NCBI GenBank assembly: GCA_903847655.1
Contig: CAINEG010000103.1
Coordinates: 1-5,778, forward strand
Reading direction: 5' to 3'
Source: an uncultured Bacteroidota bacterium
GTDB lineage: Bacteria; Bacteroidota; Bacteroidia; Chitinophagales; Chitinophagaceae
Length of the DNA stretch: 5,778 bases
In this document: positions 1 through 5,778 of the stretch, one piece after another
How the letters are laid out: each line of letters opens with the position of its first letter
Position numbering within the stretch: the first letter of the stretch is position 1
Position numbers and translations under genes: made by a program
Notes under the pieces: generated by a model
Told to the model about the DNA's origin: nothing
Databases searched by the model: none
What the model saw: the letters and a program-made list of their open reading frames with translations, nothing else

Positions 1-22
1 AAGATAAATTGTATTTTATTTT

Positions 23-65
23 ATATCAACCTAATAGTCAATCGATTATTGACTAGGTTGTATAT
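23..65. repeat. Imperfect inverted repeat / stem-loop upstream of the DUF3078 gene
   Basis: The left arm CAACCT (27-32) pairs with AGGTTG (55-60), and AGTCAAT (36-42) pairs with ATTGACT (48-54). This gives 13 base pairs with a 3-base bulge (33-35) and a 5-base loop (43-47). Four further A-T pairs (23-26 with 62-65) are possible if base 61 bulges out. The structure ends about 20 bases before the preferred ATG at 82. It could be a 5'-leader hairpin, an operator for a dimeric regulator, or the terminator of a gene left of the window. There is no clean run of T after either arm, so an ordinary intrinsic terminator is not clearly supported. The pairing is seen directly; the role is unknown. Confidence 0.6.
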
Positions 66-81
66 TTATAAAAATTTGCGC

Positions 82-1047
82 ATGCTCAAAGGATTCATTT
101 TATTGTTGAGTGTTTTTTGTTTGAATAGGGCAAATGCACAAGAATTGGTGGTGGCTAAATTGAGATCGGAGACTTCTAGGAATATTAAAAAAGACACCGA
201 TACGGCTAATTGGAATTGGAAACAGGGTGGTTTATACAATTTAAATGTGGCACAAAGTTCATTGAGCAATTGGGCCGCAGGAGGGGACAATTTTAATATG
301 TCTATCAATACCTATTTTAATTATTTCGCTTATTACCAAAAACCAAGACAAAGTTGGGACAATAATTTTGATGTCAATCTTGGTTTTGTTCAATCCACCA
401 GCATAGGTAGCAGAAAAAATGATGATCGGGTGGATTTGCTAAGTAAATACGGTTATAGGATTGACACCACTGGGGTCTGGTATTTATCTGCTTTATTTAA
501 TTTTCGTTCTCAATTTTTTGATGGCTATAGTTTTAGCGGAACCAATTCCACTTTTACCTCTTCCTTTTTTGCGCCTGCTTATATTATCTTATCTGCGGGT
601 TTAGATTTTAAACCCAATAAAATATTTTCGGTTTTCTTTTCTCCCTTTACTTCAAGAACTACTTTGTTGTTAAATACCAAACTTTCAGATTTGGGCAGCT
701 ATGGGGTACCCAAGGGAGAAAAAGTGTATAAAGAAACTGGTTTGTTTGTGACGGTGAATTACAATAATCTGATTGCGCCGAATATTACCTATAAAGGTCG
801 TGCCGATTTTTTCTCTAATTATTATGATAAGCCTGAAAATATAAATTTGTACATGACCAATATGTTCACTTTTAAAATTAATAAAAACTTTTCCGCCAAT
901 TATAGCTTGGATTTGATCTATGATGATAAGATTAAAAATTTCGGACCCAGCAAAAGCTCTCCAGGTTTGCAATTAAAAAGTATTATTGGAGTGGGGTACT
1001 TTAAAAATTTACAAGGAAAAAAAATAGTCTTAAAGCCAAAAATTTAA
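82..1047 (+). CDS. DUF3078 domain-containing exported protein, probable outer-membrane beta-barrel
   Basis: The 321-residue product resembles the DUF3078 family, which is largely restricted to Bacteroidota and has no established function. Residues 1-19 form a signal peptide: MLKG, a hydrophobic core (FILLLSVFCL), then an ANA|QE cleavage site. The mature part opens with a motif rich in Trp, Gly and Asn (WKQGGLYNLNVAQSSLSNW, about 47-64) that I associate with the family. The rest alternates short hydrophobic/aromatic strands with Asn/Asp/Lys turns, as expected of a membrane beta-barrel. The outer-membrane location is inferred from this pattern. I chose ATG at 82 because it places the signal peptide directly at the N-terminus; an in-frame TTG at 49 would put ten odd residues before it and lies inside the inverted repeat. 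No Shine-Dalgarno sequence is visible, as is usual in this phylum. The gene converges on purK with a 12-base gap. The family call rests on recognition and was not searched. Confidence 0.8.
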   Translation: MLKGFILLLSVFCLNRANAQELVVAKLRSETSRNIKKDTDTANWNWKQGGLYNLNVAQSSLSNWAAGGDNFNMSINTYFNYFAYYQKPRQSWDNNFDVNLGFVQSTSIGSRKNDDRVDLLSKYGYRIDTTGVWYLSALFNFRSQFFDGYSFSGTNSTFTSSFFAPAYIILSAGLDFKPNKIFSVFFSPFTSRTTLLLNTKLSDLGSYGVPKGEKVYKETGLFVTVNYNNLIAPNITYKGRADFFSNYYDKPENINLYMTNMFTFKINKNFSANYSLDLIYDDKIKNFGPSKSSPGLQLKSIIGVGYFKNLQGKKIVLKPKI

Positions 1048-1059
1048 GCCAATAAAAAG

Positions 1060-2181
1060 CTATTGTGTAATGGCTTTCAATGTATGTTTAATTTTGTTGG
1101 CCTTATGTGTTAAATCTTGATAGTCGCTACTGATAATCGTTACATGGCCCATCTTTCTTCCGGGCTTGGTTTGTTTTTTACCATAAATATGTACAAATAC
1201 ATTATCCATTTTAAGAACCTCGTCTAAACCTTCGTAATGCACAGGACCTGTATGACCTTCACTGCCCACAATATTTACAATGGCCGATGGTAAAATAGCA
1301 TCGGTATTCCCTAATGGATAATCCAATAAAATTCTAAGTAACATATCGTATTGGCTGCTGAAATTGGCCTCAATGGTATGGTGACCGCTATTGTGCACAC
1401 GAGGGGCTGTTTCATTTACCCAAATTTCACCTGCAGAATCAATAAATAATTCAATGGCAAATAAACCTGGGCTATTTAATCCTTTCACCACTTTTCTAGC
1501 AATGGCTTGGGCTTTCCACAATTGTTTTTCTTCTAGCTTGGCTGGACTTAATTGATAATCTAATAAATTGTATACGGGATCAAAAATCATTTCGGCGGGC
1601 GGATAAATGATGGTTTCTCCTTTTGCATTCATCCCCACAATCAAAGCAATCTCACTGGCTATTTTTACTTTTTTTTCTAATACAGCGGGCACATTAAAAG
1701 CCAGTTCAAGGTCTTTTTCACTTTGAATGATTTGTACCCCTTTGCCATCATAACCCCCTTCACCCATTTTATGAACAGCGGGTAAAAAATTTATGTGGGC
1801 TAAAACTTCTGAAGCATGCTCGGTAATAAAAAAAGGCGCAGTAGGAATTTCGTTGTCTTTATAAAACTGTTTTTGAAATATTTTGTTTTTGATGGTACGA
1901 ATGGCCGATGGGGTGGGGTACACTTTAACGCCTTCTTTTTCTAATTGTTCCAAAGCATCCACATTCACGGCTTCAATTTCTATGGTGAGTGCATCTAAGT
2001 TTTTGCCAAAATTGTAAACAGCATCGTAATCCTGAATATTACCCAAGGTAAAATGGTGGCATAAATGCGCAGCAGGACATTGAGCATCGTTTTCCAATAC
2101 ATAAGTAATAACATCAAAATTAGCCGCTGCTTGCAATAACATTCTTCCCAATTGACCTCCACCTAATATGCCTACTTTCAT
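1060..2181 (-). CDS. purK: N5-carboxyaminoimidazole ribonucleotide synthase (PurK)
   Basis: PurK is a cytosolic ATP-grasp enzyme of de novo purine synthesis. It carboxylates 5-aminoimidazole ribonucleotide with bicarbonate and ATP to give N5-CAIR, which PurE then rearranges. The 373-residue length is normal. The N-terminal Rossmann-like domain opens with GILGGGQLGRM (4-14), followed by TIEIEAVN (66-73). The ATP-grasp core shows the glycine-rich loop GGYDGKG (142-148), an adenine-contact region near VLEKKV (167-172), and probable metal-ligand glutamates in FAIELF (E244) and NETAPR (E257). The substrate-site motif PRVHNSGHH follows at 260-268. The small C-terminal domain ends with HIYGKKQTKPGRKMGHV (331-347). 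I chose the ATG at 2181 because MKVGILGGG is the expected N-terminus. A longer frame from 2244 would add 21 unrelated residues and run through the likely promoter. The stop is TAG. purE is not in the window. Confidence 0.97.
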   Translation of the reverse strand: MKVGILGGGQLGRMLLQAAANFDVITYVLENDAQCPAAHLCHHFTLGNIQDYDAVYNFGKNLDALTIEIEAVNVDALEQLEKEGVKVYPTPSAIRTIKNKIFQKQFYKDNEIPTAPFFITEHASEVLAHINFLPAVHKMGEGGYDGKGVQIIQSEKDLELAFNVPAVLEKKVKIASEIALIVGMNAKGETIIYPPAEMIFDPVYNLLDYQLSPAKLEEKQLWKAQAIARKVVKGLNSPGLFAIELFIDSAGEIWVNETAPRVHNSGHHTIEANFSSQYDMLLRILLDYPLGNTDAILPSAIVNIVGSEGHTGPVHYEGLDEVLKMDNVFVHIYGKKQTKPGRKMGHVTIISSDYQDLTHKANKIKHTLKAITQ

Positions 2182-2198
2182 TATTTTGATACTTTTAA

Positions 2199-2206
2199 CA
2201 AAGATA
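2199..2206 (-). promoter_or_regulatory. Candidate -7 element of the purK promoter
   Basis: On the minus strand this reads TATCTTTG, a full match to the Bacteroidota -7 consensus TAnnTTTG. It lies 17 bases before the purK ATG, so the transcript would have a leader of only about ten bases. Nineteen bases further upstream the expected TTTG is only AATG, so the -33 element is weak. The site supports the ATG at 2181 over the longer reading frame. Confidence 0.4.
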
Positions 2207-2228
2207 AGGGACTTAGGCAAGTTTTCAT

Positions 2229-2259
2229 TTTGCATAGCGCCCAAAAGCAGTTAAATTTG
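2229..2259 (+). promoter_or_regulatory. Candidate Bacteroidota-type promoter for the ABC transporter gene
   Basis: TTTG (2229-2232) is followed, after exactly 19 bases, by TAAATTTG (2252-2259). Both elements match the -33/-7 consensus (TTTG and TAnnTTTG) described for the primary sigma factor of this phylum, at its usual spacing. Transcription would start near 2265-2268, about ten bases before the ATG at 2278. It lies beside the minus-strand purK promoter candidate, so the two genes appear to be driven divergently from a 96-base gap. Confidence 0.6.
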
Positions 2260-2277
2260 TTATTCAATTAAGCTCAA

Positions 2278-3042
2278 ATGTCTGCATTGCCCATCATCAC
2301 TGTAAAAAATTTGGTAAAAAACTATGGTAGCTTCCAAGCAGTGAAGGGGATTAGTTTTGAGGTATTTGAAGGAGAAATTTTTGGTTTATTGGGTCCCAAT
2401 GGTGCGGGCAAATCCACCACTTTGGAAATCATCGAAACATTAAGAGAAAAAACCAGTGGGGAGGTTTGGGTGAATGGATTAAGTATTGATGCATCCCCAG
2501 AGGACATCAAAAAAATTATTGGGGTACAGTTGCAAACCGCAGGGTTTTATCCAAATTTAAATTTACTCGAATTGATGGACTTGTTTATTGGGTTGTATCA
2601 AACCAAGGTGGATCCAGTAGCCTTGCTTAAAAAAGTTAATTTAGAAGACAAGGCCAAGGCAAAATTTAAGGAATTGAGTGGAGGACAGAAACAAAGATTT
2701 TCTATAGCCACCACCTTAATTAATCAGCCCAAAATAATATTTTTAGATGAACCTACGACTGGCTTAGATCCACAAGCGCGCAGAAATTTATGGGATTTGA
2801 TCAAAGAAATTAGAGACAATGGCACTTCAGTTATTATTACCACACATTATATGGATGAAGCAGAAGTGCTTTGCGATAGAGTGGCCATTATCGATAGTGG
2901 AGAAATTATTGTCATCAATACACCCAATAATTTGATTGATGAATTGGTGGCTTCTGGTTTTGAGAAAATTAAAGAAGTAAAAAAAGCCAATTTGGAAGAT
3001 GTGTTTATACAAAAAACAGGGAAGGCTTGGAGAGAAGACTAA
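2278..3042 (+). CDS. ABC transporter ATP-binding protein, ABC-2 / DrrA-CcmA type exporter
   Basis: This 254-residue protein is the cytoplasmic ATPase subunit of an ABC exporter. All nucleotide-binding motifs are intact: Walker A GPNGAGKST (39-47), Q-loop around Q86 (IGVQLQTAGF), signature LSGGQ (133-137), Walker B IIFLDEP (153-159), D-loop GLDP (162-165) and the H-loop histidine H190 (TTHYMDEAE). After the ATPase core there is a short tail ending in NLEDVFIQKTGKAWRED (238-254). The DVF..TG motif is typical of the C-terminus of ABC-2-type ATPases such as DrrA, CcmA and NatA. The substrate cannot be read from the sequence. There is no membrane-spanning permease in the window, although such genes usually sit next to their ATPase. 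The next gene, 44 bases downstream on the same strand, is a YfiT-family enzyme. A good promoter candidate lies directly upstream. The ATPase assignment is firm; the transported compound is unknown. Confidence 0.95.
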   Translation: MSALPIITVKNLVKNYGSFQAVKGISFEVFEGEIFGLLGPNGAGKSTTLEIIETLREKTSGEVWVNGLSIDASPEDIKKIIGVQLQTAGFYPNLNLLELMDLFIGLYQTKVDPVALLKKVNLEDKAKAKFKELSGGQKQRFSIATTLINQPKIIFLDEPTTGLDPQARRNLWDLIKEIRDNGTSVIITTHYMDEAEVLCDRVAIIDSGEIIVINTPNNLIDELVASGFEKIKEVKKANLEDVFIQKTGKAWRED

Positions 3043-3054
3043 TTACAAATCTAA

Positions 3055-3066
3055 ATAATTAATTAT
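3055..3066. repeat. 12-base perfect palindrome in the ABC-yfiT gap
   Basis: ATAATT is followed directly by AATTAT, giving a perfect 12-base palindrome in the 44-base gap between the ABC ATPase gene and the yfiT-like gene. It consists only of A and T, has no loop and is followed by no clear T-run, so it is not a convincing terminator. It could arise by chance in such AT-rich DNA or be a weak operator. Confidence 0.25.
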
Positions 3067-3086
3067 AAAAATATAAATCGAATAGT

Positions 3087-3614
3087 ATGACACAGGACCC
3101 ACGTTATCCCATTGGCAAATTTGAAGCCATGCCATTTACCCAAGCTACTAAAAAAGCTTGGATACATGAAGTAAGAGTAGCCCCTAGAAATTTAGAATTG
3201 ACCGTACAACATTTAGACAAGGCTCAATTGGATACCCCATATAGAGAGGGAGGTTGGACTGTTCATCAATTAATTCATCATATGGCAGACAGTCACATGA
3301 ATGCTTTTATTCGTTTTAAATTGGCGCTAACAGAAGAAGTTCCTCCCATTAAAACCTATGATGAAAAAGCTTGGGTGAATACAGCAGATGCTTTGTTGAC
3401 ACCTATTAATTATTCTACTACTATCTTACATGCTTTACACGAGCGTTGGGCCAATTTATTGGAATCAATGACCGATGAACAGTGGGAAAGAAAATTATTT
3501 CATCCAGTACGCAATGCGGAAGTAAGTTTATGGGATATGCTTTCTATTTATTCTTGGCATGGCAAACACCATATTGCCCACATTAAAAATTTGTGTGAAC
3601 AAAAAGGCTGGTAA
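3087..3614 (+). CDS. yfiT: YfiT/DinB-family putative metal-dependent (bacillithiol) transferase
   Basis: This 175-residue cytosolic protein matches the YfiT branch of the DinB four-helix-bundle family in length and motifs. The family-typical N-terminus DPRYPIGKF (4-12) fixes the ATG at 3087. GGWTVHQLIHHMADSH (55-70) supplies the first metal-site histidine (probably H65). WHGKHHIAHI (157-166) supplies the other two (probably H161 and H165, spaced HxxxH). Bacillus subtilis YfiT binds nickel through three histidines and has been described as a bacillithiol S-transferase (BstA), joining the thiol to electrophiles for detoxification. Whether this organism makes bacillithiol cannot be seen here, so the thiol partner is inferred. 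Older annotations call such proteins putative metal-dependent hydrolases. The gene probably shares a transcript with the preceding ABC ATPase gene, as no clear promoter is visible in the gap. Its TAA stop directly abuts the folC stop on the other strand. Confidence 0.85.
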   Translation: MTQDPRYPIGKFEAMPFTQATKKAWIHEVRVAPRNLELTVQHLDKAQLDTPYREGGWTVHQLIHHMADSHMNAFIRFKLALTEEVPPIKTYDEKAWVNTADALLTPINYSTTILHALHERWANLLESMTDEQWERKLFHPVRNAEVSLWDMLSIYSWHGKHHIAHIKNLCEQKGW

Positions 3615-4940
3615 TTATTGAATCCTATTTCTATTTACTTCTGCCACTAAGTAAACGCTACCAATGACTAATATCAAATCGGTAGGGCTGGCGTTTTCTT
3701 TGGCCTTAAGGATGGCTTTGTTGACATCCTCATAGCAAACTCCCTTTAATCCAAGTGCATTCCCTTTTTCGGCAAGTTCAGTAGCGGCAAGGGCTCTAGG
3801 AATATGCGACTGGGTATAATAGTAATTGGCCTTGGTAGGTAATAATTTTAATACAGCTGCTACATCTTTGTCTTTCACCATTCCGGTGACGATATGTAAA
3901 TGATTGTATTGCATGGTGGCCAACTGATCCAACATTGCTTTAATACCATGTTCATTGTGGGCAACATCTAAAACAATATTTGGACTAGTAGCGATGCATT
4001 CCCAACGCCCCATCAAACCAGTGGTATTTTTTATTTGAGTCAAGGCGGTGCTGATATTTGCTTCATTGAGTTTCCAACCCATATCTGCTAATAATTGGAC
4101 CGCGACTAATACGCCTTTTAAATTTTTTGCTTGATATTTCCCTGGCAGATCACAACTGATCTTGAAATTTTCTTTAAATAAGGGGGTCTTTAATAAATGA
4201 ATGAGCGGTTGAGTAAATGAAAACTTAGCTAAATGCCAATTGTTTTCAAATTGAGTATCCTTTAAAAAGTCCTCACTAAAATAAATTGGGGCATGCATCG
4301 CATTGGCCTTTTGTTCAAATACCTGGGTGGTGGCTTGGATGCGTTCACTAATGACTACTGGCACATTTTCTTTGATGATGCCAGCTTTTTCTGAAGCAAT
4401 TAGTTCCAAAGTATTGCCTAATAAATTCATATGGTCCCATCCTATATTAGTAATAATACTTAAGATAGGAGCGATCACATTGGTGCTGTCCAATCTTCCA
4501 CCTAGGCCAGTTTCAATAATAGCAATCTCACATTTTTCTTGCACAAAATAATCAAAAGCCATGCCCACCGTGATTTCAAAAAAAGAAGGTTCTATTTTAT
4601 CAATGACAGGTTTTATTTTATTGGTAAAAGCTATTACAAAGTCTTGGGTACACATTTCTCCATTCACTCTAATGCGTTCTCTAAAATCATACAAATGGGG
4701 GGAGGTATACAAGCCAGTTTTATAACCTGCTGCTTGGAAAATGGCGGCCAACATATGACTGGTAGATCCTTTCCCATTGGTGCCTGCCACATGAATGGTT
4801 TTAATTTTATGTTGAGGCTGGCCTAAAAAATTACAAATCTCAAGGGTATTGTGCAGATCATTTTTTATAGCTGCAGCACCAATTCTACTAAATAGCGGTA
4901 AGCGACTGTACAAATAGTCGATGGATGCTTGATAAGACAT
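3615..4940 (-). CDS. folC: Bifunctional folylpolyglutamate synthase / dihydrofolate synthase (FolC)
   Basis: FolC is a cytosolic Mur-ligase-family enzyme. It joins glutamate to dihydropteroate and/or extends the polyglutamate tail of reduced folates, using ATP, which keeps folates in the cell. The 441-residue length is typical. The P-loop is AGTNGKGST (52-60). The folate/metal region includes ETGLGGRLDSTN (143-154), with E143 and H170 (IGWDH) as probable Mg ligands. SEKAGIIK (183-190) contains K185, at the position of the carbamylated lysine in known FolC structures. The linker region GRWE (311-314) leads to the C-terminal domain with DVAHNEHG (325-332) and IGSVYLVAE (426-434). Sequence alone does not tell whether both activities are present, though Bacteroidota usually have a single FolC. 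The gene starts six bases after the TonB-like gene on the same strand, so the two probably form an operon. At its 3' end it meets yfiT with no gap. Confidence 0.95.
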   Translation of the reverse strand: MSYQASIDYLYSRLPLFSRIGAAAIKNDLHNTLEICNFLGQPQHKIKTIHVAGTNGKGSTSHMLAAIFQAAGYKTGLYTSPHLYDFRERIRVNGEMCTQDFVIAFTNKIKPVIDKIEPSFFEITVGMAFDYFVQEKCEIAIIETGLGGRLDSTNVIAPILSIITNIGWDHMNLLGNTLELIASEKAGIIKENVPVVISERIQATTQVFEQKANAMHAPIYFSEDFLKDTQFENNWHLAKFSFTQPLIHLLKTPLFKENFKISCDLPGKYQAKNLKGVLVAVQLLADMGWKLNEANISTALTQIKNTTGLMGRWECIATSPNIVLDVAHNEHGIKAMLDQLATMQYNHLHIVTGMVKDKDVAAVLKLLPTKANYYYTQSHIPRALAATELAEKGNALGLKGVCYEDVNKAILKAKENASPTDLILVIGSVYLVAEVNRNRIQ

Positions 4941-4946
4941 GGGCTA

Positions 4947-5729
4947 TTATTGAACTTCGAATTTAAACTTAACCGTGACCATGGAACTATGATCTGCGCT
5001 ATTGAAATTAATTTTAGTTAAGTATTCGACAATTGCTTTTTTATATTTAGAATCATTAGAGGAAGAGCCTTTGACAATTTGTACAAATTTTCCTTGACCA
5101 GCAGGGTTCACTTCAATTTCAGCATAAATAGTCGCCGCTTCAACATCTCCATTAAAGGTATAGGCCTTGGTTACCTTTCTGTCTCCTTTGGTGACAAAAG
5201 GGCCACCCTTACCTGAATAATTTTTTCCATCAATACTTCCATTGGCTACCCCTTGATCACCTTTGCCACCAGCAATGCCCTGGTCTTTGACATTGTTGTA
5301 ACTGTCTTGATTGTTTCCTCCTTTGCCATTACCGCCTGCGTATTTTCCCATCAGGGCTTTTGGTTTGGCCGCAGGGGGTAGCGGTAAATTTTTGATATTC
5401 GTTTTTGCTTTTTCGGAACGAATGGCTTCATCATTAGGATGGTTAGATGATGCATTTATTTTCACTGCTTTATTGATCGCAGTAGCTTTTACGCTTTTAC
5501 GAGCACCTACTTCAGGTGCTGGGGCTTCTTTGCTTTTTGGAGCGATATCGCCAAGGCCAGTGCTACTGTTGCCCAAATTTACTTCCATGTAAGCCGCTTC
5601 AGGTGGAATAATGGTGGGGGCGGCTTGTTGCCAATGCATGATTACAAACAATAAAGACAAAACAATGCATATTAAAAGCGTGTACACACCCGCTTTAATA
5701 TTTTTTTCTTGTTCGAAACTTAATTGCAT
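4947..5729 (-). CDS. TonB-like energy transducer with a glycine-rich periplasmic linker
   Basis: The 260-residue product has a short cytoplasmic N-terminus, one membrane helix (about 13-31, GVYTLLICIVLSLLFVIMHW) and a long periplasmic part. After the helix comes PPEAAYMEVNLGNSSTGLGDI (43-62), a motif I associate with Bacteroidota TonB-type proteins. A Lys/Pro/Ala-rich stretch (63-127) and a Gly/Asn/Lys-rich low-complexity linker (about 130-176, with GKGGNN and GGKGDQG) follow. The C-terminal 70 residues (from about 190) form a small alpha/beta domain like TonB_C: strand ATIYAEIEVNPAGQ, SSSNDSKYKKAIVEYL, KINFNS, and final strand VTVKFKFEV. The YP motif of classical TonB is absent. The expected role is to carry proton-motive-force energy from an ExbB/ExbD motor across the periplasm to outer-membrane transporters; a TolA-like role is an alternative. 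ExbB/ExbD are expected upstream, beyond the right edge. folC follows after six bases. Confidence 0.8.
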   Translation of the reverse strand: MQLSFEQEKNIKAGVYTLLICIVLSLLFVIMHWQQAAPTIIPPEAAYMEVNLGNSSTGLGDIAPKSKEAPAPEVGARKSVKATAINKAVKINASSNHPNDEAIRSEKAKTNIKNLPLPPAAKPKALMGKYAGGNGKGGNNQDSYNNVKDQGIAGGKGDQGVANGSIDGKNYSGKGGPFVTKGDRKVTKAYTFNGDVEAATIYAEIEVNPAGQGKFVQIVKGSSSNDSKYKKAIVEYLTKINFNSADHSSMVTVKFKFEVQ

Positions 5730-5744
5730 GTGATAAAATTAATG

Positions 5745-5773
5745 TAAAAATACATCATATCCCAATCTGCAAA
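5745..5773 (-). promoter_or_regulatory. Weak promoter candidate before the TonB-like gene
   Basis: On the minus strand TTTG (5773-5770) is followed after 17 bases by TATTTTTA (5752-5745), which matches TAnnTTTG except for the last base. The spacing is shorter than the usual 19-21. The 49 bases right of the gene contain stop codons in all frames read towards it, so no upstream gene overlaps its start. An operon entering from beyond the edge is equally possible. Confidence 0.2.
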
Positions 5774-5778
5774 GGGTA

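Noticed and set aside
71..78. AAAATTTG, with ATTG 19 bases upstream, as a promoter for the DUF3078 gene
   Set aside because: It is one mismatch from TAnnTTTG, but transcription would start at or after the chosen ATG at 82, which does not fit.
49..81. TTG start for the DUF3078 protein, extending it by 11 residues
   Set aside because: It places polar/basic residues before an otherwise complete signal peptide and starts inside the inverted repeat. The ATG at 82 gives a normal signal peptide.
66..972. Minus-strand open frames opposite the DUF3078 gene (66-308 and 685-972)
   Set aside because: They are antisense to a gene with a clear signal peptide and family motifs, and show no domain or start signals.
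1032..1077. Possible bidirectional terminator between the DUF3078 gene and purK (AAAGCCA at 1032-1038 or AAGCCA at 1046-1051, against TGGCTTT at 1071-1077)
   Set aside because: The stem is only 6-7 base pairs with a loop of 19 or more bases and no T-run directly after it, so it is too weak to call.
2182..2244. N-terminal extension of PurK
   Set aside because: PurK normally begins at MKVGILGGG. The extra 21 residues resemble no part of the family and overlap the TAnnTTTG elements of both strands.
4303..4826. Open frames on the plus strand opposite folC
   Set aside because: They lie fully antisense to a well-conserved gene, have no recognisable domain and have compositions expected of a shadow frame.
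5311..5592. Hydrophobic 93-residue open frame on the plus strand opposite the TonB-like gene
   Set aside because: Its hydrophobic composition follows from reading the Gly/Lys/Ala-rich coding region backwards. No promoter or family resemblance supports it.

Overview
This window looks like a chromosomal segment of a Bacteroidota bacterium, probably of the Chitinophagaceae/Sphingobacteriales kind. The support is AT-rich DNA, start codons without Shine-Dalgarno sequences, a DUF3078 protein and a Bacteroidota-style TonB-like protein (both essentially confined to this phylum), and promoter candidates of the phylum-specific TTTG / TAnnTTTG type. The family-level placement is an impression from protein style and has not been tested by a search.

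Layout: (1) 82-1047 (+), an exported DUF3078 protein, preceded by a conspicuous imperfect inverted repeat at 23-65. (2) 1060-2181 (-), purK, converging on gene 1 with a 12-base gap. (3) 2182-2277, a 96-base divergent intergenic region holding one candidate promoter per strand. (4) 2278-3042 (+), an ABC-2-type exporter ATPase with no permease beside it. (5) 3087-3614 (+), a YfiT/DinB-type metal-dependent thiol transferase, 44 bases behind the ATPase and probably co-transcribed. (6) 3615-4940 (-), folC, whose stop codon directly abuts the stop of gene 5. (7) 4947-5729 (-), a TonB-like energy transducer with one membrane anchor, six bases upstream of folC and probably in the same operon. Its ExbB/ExbD partners would be expected beyond the right edge. 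Every base outside these genes lies in short gaps, and no gap exceeds 100 bases.

The genes serve mostly separate tasks: purine synthesis (purK), folate retention (folC), envelope energy coupling (TonB-like), export plus possible thiol-based detoxification (ABC ATPase with YfiT), and an uncharacterised envelope protein (DUF3078). PurK and FolC both belong to one-carbon/purine metabolism but lie in different transcription units. I see no RNA genes, mobile elements, CRISPR arrays or phage genes, and no convincing novel system. The least explained structure is the hairpin at 23-65. The most testable functional idea is the pairing of the orphan ABC ATPase with the YfiT-family enzyme.
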